36,643 nt of DNA from NCBI GenBank assembly GCA_046153875.1, contig JBJXFE010000032.1, forward strand, positions 1 through 36,643. Reading direction: 5' to 3'. The position numbers were made by a program, and so were the translations under genes. Source of the DNA: JBJXFE01 sp046153875. GTDB lineage: Bacteria; Planctomycetota; Phycisphaerae; Phycisphaerales; UBA1924. This document shows, piece by piece, positions 15,979-24,569 of the stretch (positions are counted from its first letter, which is position 1; each line of letters opens with the position of its first letter). Under the pieces are notes generated by a model, which was not told the origin of the DNA, ran no database searches, and saw only the letters and a list, made by a program, of their open reading frames with translations.

Positions 15979-17439
15979 ATGGCCGAGCTGCCGAACTCAC
16001 CGCAGCAGTTGCTCGGGCAGGCCCGGCGGCTCCACGCCTCGGGGGACGCGGCGGGCGCGCTCGCGCTGTGCCGTCAGGCGCTCAAGCAGCACGGGGCGGA
16101 CCCGCACGTCCACTACCTCGCGGGGGCGTGCGAGATGTCGCTGGGGCAGACCGAGGCCGCACGAAAGAGCTTTCAACGGGTGATCGAGCGCTCCCCGACC
16201 GATGCGGCGGCGCACCACGACCTGGCGCTGGCGTACAAGCGCGACGGGTTGTTCGAGGACGCCCATCGCGCCCTCGACCGGGCGATCGCGGTCCATCCGG
16301 CGGACGCGACGCTCCGTGCCGCCAAGGCCGGCGTGCACCAGATGACCGGCGATCCCGCGGCCGCCTACGACGCGATCCGGCCCGTGCTGGGCAGCGGGCA
16401 CATTGCGGCGGCGCTCGCGCTCGCCCGGCTCGCGCCCAAGCTCGGGCGCGAGCGGGAGGCGATCGACGCGGTGCGCGCGGCCGCGTCGCGTGACGGGCTG
16501 CCGCCGATGGTCCGGGCCGACGCCGGGTTCGCCGTGGCCAACCTGCTCGACGGGCTGGGGGACGTGGACGATGCGTTCGCGGCGTACCGACGGGCCAACG
16601 AGCTGCGCGGCGCACGGCACGACGCCGACGCGCACGCGCGGGCGGTGGACGGCGCGCTGGGCGCGTGGACGAAAGAAGCGGTGGCGCGGCTCCCGCGCCC
16701 GCCGGTGAAGACGGAGAGGCCGGTCTTCATCGTCGGCATGCCGCGTTCCGGGACGAGCCTGGTCGAGCAGATCCTGGCGAGCCATCCGTCCGTGTTCGGT
16801 GCGGGGGAGCTCAACGACATCGGGCGGGCGGCGCACGCGCTCGGCGGCGCGGGGCCGAGCGGCGTCGTGTTCCTGCCGGGACCCGGGCCCGTGACGCGCG
16901 CGGGCGTGGAGCGCATCGAGCGGGATTACCTGGGCACGCTCCGCCGGCTCGCACCGAACGCAACGCGGGTCACGGACAAGATGCCGACGAACTTCCTGCA
17001 CCTGGGGCTGATCGCGGCGGCGTTCCCGAAGTCCAGAGTTCTCCACTGCACCCGTGACCCGTTGGACACCTGCTGGAGCTGCTACACCCAGAACTTCTCG
17101 GGGGGCCTGGGCTTCGCCTACGACCTGGGCAATCTCGGGCGCTTCCACCACGACCACGATCGCCTCATGGTTCACTGGAAGTCCGTGCTCGCCTTGCCGA
17201 TCATGGACGTGGTGTACGAGGACCTCGTGCGGGACGTGGAGGGGCTGAGCCGGCGGATGGTGGAGTTCATCGGCCTGCCGTGGGACGACGCGTGCCTGAG
17301 GTTCCACGAGTCGGGGCGGGTGACGCGCACGGCCAGCAACGACCAGGTGCGCCGCCCGGTCTACACGTCGTCGGTGGGGCGGTGGCGGAGGTACGAGAAG
17401 CACCTGGGCCCGCTGAAGGCGGCGCTCGGGGTCGGGTGA
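15979..17439 (+). CDS. TPR-sulfotransferase
   Basis: 486 aa. Residues about 5-230 are tetratricopeptide repeats (AGALALCRQALKQHGADPHV, LGQTEAARKSFQRVIERSPT, GLFEDAHRALDRAIAVHP). The sulfotransferase domain (about 245-480) shows the 5'-phosphosulfate loop VFIVGMPRSGTSLVEQIL (PRSGTS at 255-260) and the 3'-phosphate segment VLHCTRDPLDTCWSCYTQNF. It should move sulfate from PAPS to a hydroxyl or amine, with the TPRs perhaps binding a protein or peptide acceptor. The halogenase gene follows after 41 nt in the same direction, so co-transcription is likely. The ATG has no clear ribosome site. No export signal is visible, so the reaction is presumably cytosolic. Confidence 0.9.
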   Translation: MAELPNSPQQLLGQARRLHASGDAAGALALCRQALKQHGADPHVHYLAGACEMSLGQTEAARKSFQRVIERSPTDAAAHHDLALAYKRDGLFEDAHRALDRAIAVHPADATLRAAKAGVHQMTGDPAAAYDAIRPVLGSGHIAAALALARLAPKLGREREAIDAVRAAASRDGLPPMVRADAGFAVANLLDGLGDVDDAFAAYRRANELRGARHDADAHARAVDGALGAWTKEAVARLPRPPVKTERPVFIVGMPRSGTSLVEQILASHPSVFGAGELNDIGRAAHALGGAGPSGVVFLPGPGPVTRAGVERIERDYLGTLRRLAPNATRVTDKMPTNFLHLGLIAAAFPKSRVLHCTRDPLDTCWSCYTQNFSGGLGFAYDLGNLGRFHHDHDRLMVHWKSVLALPIMDVVYEDLVRDVEGLSRRMVEFIGLPWDDACLRFHESGRVTRTASNDQVRRPVYTSSVGRWRRYEKHLGPLKAALGVG

Positions 17440-17480
17440 GCCGGGTCGGTCCGGGGGCGATGCGAGCGGGAGCGACGGAC

Positions 17481-19226
17481 ATGCGCGAGCACGAGTGCGA
17501 CGTGGCGATCATCGGGGGCGGGCCGGGGGGGTCCACCACGGCGGCGTACCTGCGCAAGCACGACCCGCGGCTGCGGGTGCTTGTCCTCGAGCGGGAGCGC
17601 TTCCCGCGCGACCACATCGGGGAGAGCCAGTTGCCGGCGATCGGGCGGGTGCTGCACGAGATCGGGGCCTGGGACAAGGTCGAGGCGGCGGGGTTCCCGG
17701 TGAAGATCGGGGCGAGCTACACGTGGGGCCAGACGCGCGACCCGTGGGAGTTCGAGTTCATGCCGATCACGCAGATCCCCGAGGGGTTCGCCCGCCCCAC
17801 GCCCTATGAGGGGTGGCGCTCACGGGTCGCGATGCAGGTGGACCGGGCGGTGTACGACGACATCCTGCTGCGCCACGCGGCGGACCTGGGCGCGGACACG
17901 CGCCAGGGGACGCGGGTGGCCAAGGTGCATCACGACAACGGGCGTGTGACGGGCCTGGAGCTGGACGGCGGCGAGCGGGTGAAGGCCCGGTACTACGTCG
18001 ATGCCAGCGGGAACGCGGCCATTCTGCGCCGGGCGCTGGGCGTCAAGGTGGACGCGCCGACGAGGCTTCAGAACGTGGCGTTCTGGGACTACTGGTCGGA
18101 CCCCGCCCTGAACCGGGACCAGTTCGGGTTCGGGGTGACGCGGGTGCAGATCCGCAGCCTGCCCTACGGATGGCTCTGGTATATCCCGTTGTCGCGGACG
18201 CGGACGAGCGTCGGGCTGGTGTGCCCGGCGACGTACTACAAGACCTGCGGGAAGCGTCCCGAGCAGCTGTACATGGAGGCGCTGAAGTCGGAGCCGACCA
18301 TCTGGGGCCTGATCGAGAGCGCGCGGGCGCGGGGCGAGGTGGAGGCGACGACGGACTGGTCGTTCGTGTCGGAGAAGGGCGTCGGTGAGAACTGGTTCCT
18401 GGTGGGCGAGGCGCTCGGGTTCGCGGACCCGATCCTGGCGGCGGGGCTCACGCTGACGCACTGGTCGGCGCGCCACTGCGCCGCGACGATCCTGGAGCTG
18501 GACCGCGGACGCGAGGACGCGGGCTGGCTGCGCGCCGAGTACGAGGCCCAGCAGACCAAGCGGATCCGCCAGCACATCCGCTTCGCGGAGTACTGGTACT
18601 CGGGCAACGGGTGCTTCAGCGACGTGCGGGAGTTCTGTTCGGACATCGCGCGGGAGTCGGGGCTGAAGCTCAACGCGGCGGCGGCCTTCCGCTGGCTGAG
18701 CACCGGCGGGCTCGACGACATCCCCGGGCAGGCGGCGATCGGGGGGTTCAATATCGGCTCGCTCAAGCAGGTGCAGCACCGGCTGAGCGATTCGGGCGTC
18801 GTGGACTACGTGATCAACAAGAACAACGTGTTCAAGCTGAACCTGACCGGCGCCGAGAAGACCTCGATCGGCGTCGTGCTGGACGGCTCGGTGACGCGGG
18901 CGCCGGCGTACCGGCGCGGGCCGAATCTGCTCCCGCACTACGGGGCGTACGGCAACGTCATCGACACGCTCGGCAAGACCAGCCGGATCGACGAGTTCAT
19001 CGCGACGCTGACGAAGAGCCTGTCGGCGGTCATGCCGCCGCCGGTGGTTCAGGCGCAGGTGAAGGAGGCCCTCTTCTGCCTGGAGATGATGGCCCAGAAC
19101 TACTGGGTGACCTACTCCCGCAGGGCGAACTGGCCCACGCTGACCGTCGACGCGTCCAAGGAAGGCGAGTTCATCTACAGCACCGCGACGGGGCCGGTGG
19201 CGCGGCCCAAGGGTGCGCTGGGGTGA
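17481..19226 (+). CDS. Flavin-dependent halogenase, copy 1
   Basis: 581 aa from ATG 17481 (GGGAG about 8 nt upstream; an in-frame ATG at 17460 is the alternative). The FAD fold begins IIGGGPGGSTTAAYLRK; next come HIGESQLPAIG and the active-site lysine K75 in GFPVKIGASYTWG. WLWYIP (231-236) is the WxWxIP motif that separates halogenases from flavin monooxygenases, and the second flavin region reads GEALGFADPILAAGLTL. These support chlorination or bromination via hypohalous acid held by the lysine. The extended C-terminal 200 residues resemble the phenol/pyrrole halogenases rather than the tryptophan type, which is inference. No flavin reductase gene is nearby. It overlaps the next gene by 4 nt. 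Confidence 0.9.
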   Translation: MREHECDVAIIGGGPGGSTTAAYLRKHDPRLRVLVLERERFPRDHIGESQLPAIGRVLHEIGAWDKVEAAGFPVKIGASYTWGQTRDPWEFEFMPITQIPEGFARPTPYEGWRSRVAMQVDRAVYDDILLRHAADLGADTRQGTRVAKVHHDNGRVTGLELDGGERVKARYYVDASGNAAILRRALGVKVDAPTRLQNVAFWDYWSDPALNRDQFGFGVTRVQIRSLPYGWLWYIPLSRTRTSVGLVCPATYYKTCGKRPEQLYMEALKSEPTIWGLIESARARGEVEATTDWSFVSEKGVGENWFLVGEALGFADPILAAGLTLTHWSARHCAATILELDRGREDAGWLRAEYEAQQTKRIRQHIRFAEYWYSGNGCFSDVREFCSDIARESGLKLNAAAAFRWLSTGGLDDIPGQAAIGGFNIGSLKQVQHRLSDSGVVDYVINKNNVFKLNLTGAEKTSIGVVLDGSVTRAPAYRRGPNLLPHYGAYGNVIDTLGKTSRIDEFIATLTKSLSAVMPPPVVQAQVKEALFCLEMMAQNYWVTYSRRANWPTLTVDASKEGEFIYSTATGPVARPKGALG

Positions 19227-20965
19227 ACGCTCGTGCCGACGTGGCGATCGTCGGGGGCGGACCGGGCGGGTCCACGGCCGGGGCGTACCTGCGCAAGCAC
19301 AACCCGTCGCTGAAGGTGCTCATCCTGGAGCGCGAACGCTTTCCGCGCGATCACATCGGCGAGAGCCAGCTCCCCGCGATCGGCAGGGTGCTCCACGAGA
19401 TGGGCGTGTGGGACAAGATCGAGGGCGCGGGATTCCCGATCAAGCTCGGCGCCAGCTACACCTGGGGGAAGACGACGGATCCCTGGGAGTTCGAGTTCAT
19501 GCCGCTGCACCTGCTGCCGGAGAAGGCGGAGCGCCCCGGCACCTACGACAGTTGGCGCAGCCGCGTCGCGTTCCAGGTCGATCGGGCGGAGTATGACGAC
19601 ATCCTCCTCAAGCACGCGGCGGAACTCGGGTGCGAGGTGCGCCAGGGGACGCGCGTGACCACGGTCCGGCGCGAGGGCGACCGCGTCACCGGGCTGGAGC
19701 TGGAGGGCGGCGGCACGGTGGAGGCACGCTACTACCTCGATGCCAGCGGCAACGCGGCGATCATCCGGCGGGCGATGGGCGTGAAGGTGGATGCCCCGAC
19801 GAAGCTCCAGAACGTCGCGTTCTGGGACTACTGGTCCGAGCCGCGGCTCAACGAGGACCTCTTCGGGCACGGCGTGACGCGGGTGCAGATCCGCAGCCTG
19901 CCCTACGGGTGGCTCTGGTACATCCCGCTGTCGATGACGCGCACGAGTGTGGGGCTGGTGTGCCCGGCGACGTACTACAAATCGTGCGGGAAGCGGCCCG
20001 AGCAGCTGTACATGGAGGCGTTGAAATCCGAGCCGCTGGTGTGGAAGCTGCTCGAAACGGCGAAGGCCCGCGGCACGGTCGAGGCTACCACCGACTGGTC
20101 CTTCGTCTCCGAACGGACGTACGGCGCGAACTGGTACCTCGTCGGCGAGGCGCTCGGGTTCGCGGACCCGATTCTCGCCGCCGGGCTGACGCTCACGCAC
20201 TGGTCGGGCCGGCACGTCGCCTGCACGATCCTGGAGAAGGAGCGCGGCGTGGAGGACCCCGCGTGGCTCGACCGCGAGTACGACGCCCAGCAGATCAAGC
20301 GCGTCCGCCAGCACATGCGGTTCGCGGAGTACTGGTACTCGGCCAACGGGTGCTTCGCGGACCTCCAGCAGTTCTGCTCCGAGATCGCCAGGGACTCCGG
20401 GCTGAAGCTGAATGCTTCCGCGGCGTTCCGCTGGCTGAGCAACGGCGGGCTGGACGACATGCCGGGGTTCGCCACCGCGGGCGGGTTCAGCGTGTCGTCG
20501 ATCAAGCAGGTCCAGCAGCGTCTCGTCCACGACGGCGTGGTGGATTACCTCATCAACGGCAAGAACGTCTTCAAACTCAACCTCGCCGGCGCCGAGCCGG
20601 CCGATGTCGCGGTCGTCCAGGACGGGCGGGTGCTGCGCGTGCCGGCGTACCGGCGCGGGGCGACGATGGTCCCGCGCGTCGGGGTGTACGGCGTGATGCT
20701 CGAAGCGCTCGCGGAGCACTCGCGGATCGACAGGATCATCGAGTACTGCCGGGCCAAGCTCTCCGCGGCGATGGCGCCGTCGATCGCCGAGACCCAGGTG
20801 AAGGAGGCGCTGCTCTGCCTGGAAGTGATGGCCCAGAACTACTGGGTGACGTGCAGCAAGCACGCGAACTGGCCCACCATCACGATCGACTGTTCGCCCG
20901 AGGGCGAGTTCATCTACTCGGCGTCGTCGGGCCCGAAGCGCCGCCCGCGAGGCGCGCTGGGATGA
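19223..20965 (+). CDS. Flavin-dependent halogenase, copy 2
   Basis: 580 aa. The GTG start at 19223 overlaps the previous stop as GTGA, so translation is probably coupled. It aligns with copy 1 end to end without large gaps and is identical at most positions. It keeps GGGPGGS for FAD, K74 in GFPIKLGASYTWG, and WLWYIP at 230-235. Differences cluster in surface segments such as residues 94-106 and the C-terminal 150 residues, whereas the catalytic core is nearly unchanged. This suggests recent tandem duplication with possible specialisation, or a heteromeric enzyme. It ends 3 nt before the end of the convergent glycosyltransferase, leaving no room for a separate terminator. Confidence 0.9.
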   Translation: MNARADVAIVGGGPGGSTAGAYLRKHNPSLKVLILERERFPRDHIGESQLPAIGRVLHEMGVWDKIEGAGFPIKLGASYTWGKTTDPWEFEFMPLHLLPEKAERPGTYDSWRSRVAFQVDRAEYDDILLKHAAELGCEVRQGTRVTTVRREGDRVTGLELEGGGTVEARYYLDASGNAAIIRRAMGVKVDAPTKLQNVAFWDYWSEPRLNEDLFGHGVTRVQIRSLPYGWLWYIPLSMTRTSVGLVCPATYYKSCGKRPEQLYMEALKSEPLVWKLLETAKARGTVEATTDWSFVSERTYGANWYLVGEALGFADPILAAGLTLTHWSGRHVACTILEKERGVEDPAWLDREYDAQQIKRVRQHMRFAEYWYSANGCFADLQQFCSEIARDSGLKLNASAAFRWLSNGGLDDMPGFATAGGFSVSSIKQVQQRLVHDGVVDYLINGKNVFKLNLAGAEPADVAVVQDGRVLRVPAYRRGATMVPRVGVYGVMLEALAEHSRIDRIIEYCRAKLSAAMAPSIAETQVKEALLCLEVMAQNYWVTCSKHANWPTITIDCSPEGEFIYSASSGPKRRPRGALG

Positions 20966-20968
20966 CGC

Positions 20969-22723
20969 TCATCGCGCGGAGCACCAGTCACGCCACGCGC
21001 CACGCAGCACCGCCCCGAACCGCACCGCGAACCCCGGCGCGTCCAGCAGCGCGGACCGCGCCAGGCGATCGCGCAGAGTCCGCCGGGTCTCGGCCAGCAC
21101 GCCCGGGTCCGACGCCATCCGGGCCGCGATCGAGACGTAGCCGCTCTGGTCGTGTGCAATCCAATCGGGAATCCCGGCGGCCGTGAGCAGGCTGGCCCCG
21201 ACCCTGGCCGCGTGCCCCCGCCCTTCGAGCGCCACCACGGGAACGCCCATCCACAGCGCTTCGCACGTCGTCGTCGTGCCGTTGTAGGGGAAGTTGTCCA
21301 GGGCGATATCCACGCGGGAGTACGCCGCCAGGTGCTCGCGCTGCGACGGCGCGGGGGGGATCAGCTCCAGCCGGTCCGGCGCGATACCCCGCCCGGCGAA
21401 GCGGGCGACGACGGATTCGCGGATCGCGATGTCGCGCAGCGCCCGGTTCTTCAGCGCCAGCCGTGACCCCGGCACGCCGGCGAGAACCGAGGCCCACGAG
21501 TCGATGAGCGGATCGTTGAGTTTGGGCATCGAGTTGAACGAGCCGAACGTGACGCGCCCGGACGCGAGGCACGGCGGCGGCCCGACGTCGGGCGATTCCG
21601 GCACCGGGCGGTAGCAGACGAAGCACCCGTCGACGCGGAGCGGCTGCTCGGTGAGCAGCGGTTCCGTGCCGGGCGGGTCGGTGATCGCGTCGACGAGGCG
21701 CACGTCGATCGCCCCCACGCCGGTCGTCGCCGGGTAGCCCAGGTATGTAGCCTGCACCGGCGCGGCGCGACGGGCGAGCGCGGGCAGGCGGCCGCCGGTG
21801 GTGTGCCCGTTGAGCTCCACGAGGATGTCGATCGCGTCGGCGCGGACGCGCTTGACGAGGGCCTCGTCGCCCAGGTCCGCGGCCTCGACCCAGCCGTCGG
21901 CGAGGGCTCTGAGCCGGTCGGTGGTCGCGTCGGAGCCGCGCGACGCCGCGTAGCCGATCATCTCGAACGCCGCGCGATCGTGGTGCGCGAGGATCGGCTC
22001 GACGAAGAACGCCACCGAGTGCGTGCGCAGGTCCGACGAAAGAAAACCGACGCGCAGGCGTCGCTCCGGGTCACGGGGATTCGCCCAGGCGACCGGGTCC
22101 GGGCCGGCGAGCAACGGGGTCAGCGCGCGCGCGGCCGCGCCCCGCGATTCGGGTGTCTCCCCGGGTGCGTAGTTCAAGGCCGTCAGCAGGCTCGTCAGGA
22201 TCGGCACGCTGGTCGGGAACTGCTGGCGCGCCCGGCGCAGCAGCGCGATCGCCTCATCGACCCGCCCCGACTGCGTGAGGACGGACGAAACATTGACCCA
22301 CGGCTGGAAGAGGCCGGGCTGCAGCTCAAGCCCCCGTTGCCCCGCTTCGAGGGCACCCGTCAGGTCGCCCGCGCGCATCAGCGACAACCCGAGCCCCTGG
22401 AGCGACGGCACGTGGGCCGCGTCAAGGCGTAGACCCTCGCGGAATGCGCCGATCGCGGGCTCGGTCTTGTTCGTGGCGGCCAGGAGGTTCCCGAGGGAGG
22501 CGTGGAAATCCGCGCGCCCCGGCTCGGCCTTGATCGCGGCCCGGAGGAAATACTCCGCCTGGTCGGCGCGCCCGGTCTGGAACAGGAGCATACCCAGAAG
22601 CTGCGCCGCGTCGCCGTCGCGCGGGCTCTTCTGGACCCCGCGTCGAAGCAGGGACTCCGCCTGGTCGGGCCGCCCGGCGTTGAGCTGGGCCAGGGCTTTC
22701 TGCGCGGCTTCACTGGGCGGCAT
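20969..22723 (-). CDS. TPR protein with O-GlcNAc-transferase-like (GT41/SPINDLY) domain
   Basis: 584 aa from ATG 22723. Residues about 1-215 hold TPRs (ALAQLNAGRPDQAESLLRRG, LLFQTGRADQAEYFLRAAI, GRVDEAIALLRRARQQFP). The catalytic part begins RRLRVGFLSSDLRTHSVAFF and includes DILVELNGHTTGGR, QATYLGYPATTGVGAIDVRL, RVTFGSFNSMPKLNDPLI and LDNFPYNGTTTTCEALWMGV, all typical of GT41 enzymes. Family members glycosylate Ser/Thr of proteins, including flagellins in some bacteria. A start at 22780 would overlap the divergent gene and is less likely. There is no Shine-Dalgarno; TATACT ends 9 nt before the ATG, so a leaderless transcript is likely. The protein substrate is unknown. Confidence 0.9.
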   Translation of the reverse strand: MPPSEAAQKALAQLNAGRPDQAESLLRRGVQKSPRDGDAAQLLGMLLFQTGRADQAEYFLRAAIKAEPGRADFHASLGNLLAATNKTEPAIGAFREGLRLDAAHVPSLQGLGLSLMRAGDLTGALEAGQRGLELQPGLFQPWVNVSSVLTQSGRVDEAIALLRRARQQFPTSVPILTSLLTALNYAPGETPESRGAAARALTPLLAGPDPVAWANPRDPERRLRVGFLSSDLRTHSVAFFVEPILAHHDRAAFEMIGYAASRGSDATTDRLRALADGWVEAADLGDEALVKRVRADAIDILVELNGHTTGGRLPALARRAAPVQATYLGYPATTGVGAIDVRLVDAITDPPGTEPLLTEQPLRVDGCFVCYRPVPESPDVGPPPCLASGRVTFGSFNSMPKLNDPLIDSWASVLAGVPGSRLALKNRALRDIAIRESVVARFAGRGIAPDRLELIPPAPSQREHLAAYSRVDIALDNFPYNGTTTTCEALWMGVPVVALEGRGHAARVGASLLTAAGIPDWIAHDQSGYVSIAARMASDPGVLAETRRTLRDRLARSALLDAPGFAVRFGAVLRGAWRDWCSAR

Positions 22724-22732
22724 GGGGGCGCG

Positions 22733-22738
22733 AGTATA
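22733..22738 (-). promoter_or_regulatory. -10 box (TATACT) of the GT41 gene
   Basis: TATACT on the minus strand, 9 nt before the ATG at 22723. No ribosome site lies between them. It is arranged head to head with the -10 at 22762-22770. Confidence 0.55.
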
Positions 22739-22761
22739 CGGGCGGCGGTCGGCGCGCCCCC

Positions 22762-22770
22762 GGCTATCCT
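22762..22770 (+). promoter_or_regulatory. -10 box (GGCTATCCT) of the Eis-like gene
   Basis: GGCTATCCT ends 8 nt before the ATG at 22779, too close for a leader with a ribosome site. It shares a 55-nt intergenic gap with the divergent promoter. Confidence 0.5.
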
Positions 22771-22778
22771 CACCGGCC

Positions 22779-23969
22779 ATGATGCGGACGTATCAACCCG
22801 TGAGCGGCGACGCCGACATCAAGAGCGTCGCGCGGCTCATCAGCCTGTGTTTTTCCGGACCGGTCGAGCGCACCGAGGAGTGGGCCCGTTCGGCCGGCGT
22901 CGAGAATATCCGCGTGCTGCGCGACGGCGCCGCCCCGCCCGGAGCGTGTCTGCTCCGCCTCCCCATGGGGCAGTTCTTCGGCGGGCGGAGCGTGCCGATG
23001 GTCGGCATCGCGGGCGTGGCCGTCGGGCCCGAGGACCGCGGGCGCGGGCTCGCACGCGAGATGATGGAACGCGCGGTCGTCGAGCTGGCCGCCGAGGGCG
23101 TGCCGCTCTCGGGGCTGTACGCCTCGACCCAGGCTCTCTACCGCCAGGTCGGTTTCGAGCAGTGCGGGCACTGGTGCCGCGTGACGCTGCCGGTGGCGAA
23201 GATCGGCGTGCGCGAGCGGGCACAGAGCGTGCGCGAGCTGACCGACGCCGACACGCCCGCGATCGAGGCGTGCTACCGCGCCTTCGCGTCGCGCTTCAAC
23301 GGGCCGCTCGACCGCGGGGCGTACGTCTGGGGGCGCATCCGCAAGCACCGCGACGAGGCGTTCCGCCCGTTCGGCGTGTTCGACGAGGCCGGGCGGCTCG
23401 AGGGCTACCTGTTCCTCGCGCAGCGGCGCAAGGACGACACGGGGCGGCAGGACCTGCACCTGACCGACCTGGCGTTCCTCACGGCGCGGGCCGGGCGGCG
23501 GCTGCTCACCCTGCTCGCCGACTACTCGACGATCGTGGACGACGCGACGTTCCACGCCGGTCCGGCGCACCCGGTGCTGGCGCTGATGCCGATGCAGTCG
23601 TACGAGGTGCGACGCCGCGAGTACTGGATGCTGCGCGTGCTGAGCGTCAAGGGGGCGCTGGAAGCGCGCGGGTATCTGGCGAGTGTCTCGGGCCGGTTCA
23701 CGCTGAATATCGAGGATGAGGTGGTTCCGGCGAACTCGGGTGCGTGGACGGTGCGCGCCGAGGGTGGGCGGGCCGCCGTGTCACGCGGCGCCGCCGCGGG
23801 CGCGCCCACGCTCCGCTGCGGCGTGGGCGGACTCGCCGCGATCTACACCGGGTACTTCACAGGGCGTGAGGCGGCCCTGGCCGGGCTCGTCGAGGGGGCC
23901 GACGACGCGCTCGACGCCGCCACCGCGATCTTCTCCGGCGGCACGCCGTGGATGGCCGACATGTTCTGA
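22779..23969 (+). CDS. Eis-like GNAT acetyltransferase
   Basis: 396 aa; ATGs at 22779 and 22782 are both possible. The N-terminal GNAT domain has the acetyl-CoA loop in VGIAGVAVGPEDRGRGLARE (R/QxxGxG/A type) and GLYASTQALYRQVGFEQCG. A second GNAT-like domain (about 145-285) and a C-terminal SCP2-like domain (about 290-396) complete the three-part Eis layout; length also fits. The free C-terminal carboxylate (DMF end) is catalytic in Eis. Mycobacterial Eis acetylates aminoglycosides and other amines at several positions; whether this one does is unknown. The amine substrate might belong to the nearby halogenase/sulfotransferase block, which is speculation from position only. Confidence 0.82.
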   Translation: MMRTYQPVSGDADIKSVARLISLCFSGPVERTEEWARSAGVENIRVLRDGAAPPGACLLRLPMGQFFGGRSVPMVGIAGVAVGPEDRGRGLAREMMERAVVELAAEGVPLSGLYASTQALYRQVGFEQCGHWCRVTLPVAKIGVRERAQSVRELTDADTPAIEACYRAFASRFNGPLDRGAYVWGRIRKHRDEAFRPFGVFDEAGRLEGYLFLAQRRKDDTGRQDLHLTDLAFLTARAGRRLLTLLADYSTIVDDATFHAGPAHPVLALMPMQSYEVRRREYWMLRVLSVKGALEARGYLASVSGRFTLNIEDEVVPANSGAWTVRAEGGRAAVSRGAAAGAPTLRCGVGGLAAIYTGYFTGREAALAGLVEGADDALDAATAIFSGGTPWMADMF

Positions 23970-24017
23970 GGAAGAGCGGGAAGAGACGAAGAGGCGGAGC
24001 GACCGACGGAGCGTCGT

Positions 24018-24569
24018 GTGAACCCGAGCCCCTATAGGTCTATCAGCCAGGTCCAGGCGATCTACGGGGCGCTGATGCTCGGCGTCGTCGGAGCCGCCGC
24101 GGCGATGGCGGCGATGCGCGTGGGCACCCCCGGCCCGGCGCCCGCGGCCGCCCAGGGCGAGATGTTCCTGATCATCGTCGGCGTGATGACCGTGTCGTGT
24201 CTCGCGCTTGCGATCGGCGCGCGGTCGTTCTTTGTCGCCCGCGCGCGGCGCGGGGCTGCGGCCGATCGGTCGAGCCCCGACGCGTTCCTGCACCCGTACA
24301 GCACGGCCATGCTCGTTCGCGGGGCGCTGCTGGAGTCGCCCGGGCTGATGGGGTGCGTTGTCTTCATGGTCACGGGCGAGTGGGCGGCGCTCGGCGCGGC
24401 CGGCGTCAGTCTGCTGTTCATGGCGGTGCTCTTCCCGACGCGCGCCGGGTTGGAGCGGTTCGCCGGCGACGCGAGCCGCCCGGCGGACATCTTCCCGCCC
24501 CTGCACCGCGAGCAGGACCGGGAGCGCACCCCCGCCGGCACGCCCGGGCGCGATCGAAAGGCTCATTGA
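24018..24569 (+). CDS. Four-helix membrane protein of unknown function
   Basis: 183 aa from GTG 24018, with GGAG about 6 nt upstream. Four hydrophobic segments can be seen (about 14-34, 50-70, 95-120 and 125-142), including YGALMLGVVGAAAAMAAMRV and EMFLIIVGVMTVSCLALAIG. The C-terminal 35 residues are polar and charged (REQDRERTPAGTPGRDRKAH). No family motif was recognised. The stop codon overlaps the start of the next gene (TGATG, 1-nt overlap), implying coupled translation with the transporter. It follows the Eis-like gene by 48 nt and could be in the same transcript. Confidence 0.7.
   Translation: MNPSPYRSISQVQAIYGALMLGVVGAAAAMAAMRVGTPGPAPAAAQGEMFLIIVGVMTVSCLALAIGARSFFVARARRGAAADRSSPDAFLHPYSTAMLVRGALLESPGLMGCVVFMVTGEWAALGAAGVSLLFMAVLFPTRAGLERFAGDASRPADIFPPLHREQDRERTPAGTPGRDRKAH

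Noticed and set aside
19175..20863. Long open frame antisense to the second halogenase
   Set aside because: Same shadow effect; a similar antisense frame exists opposite the first halogenase because the two are homologous.
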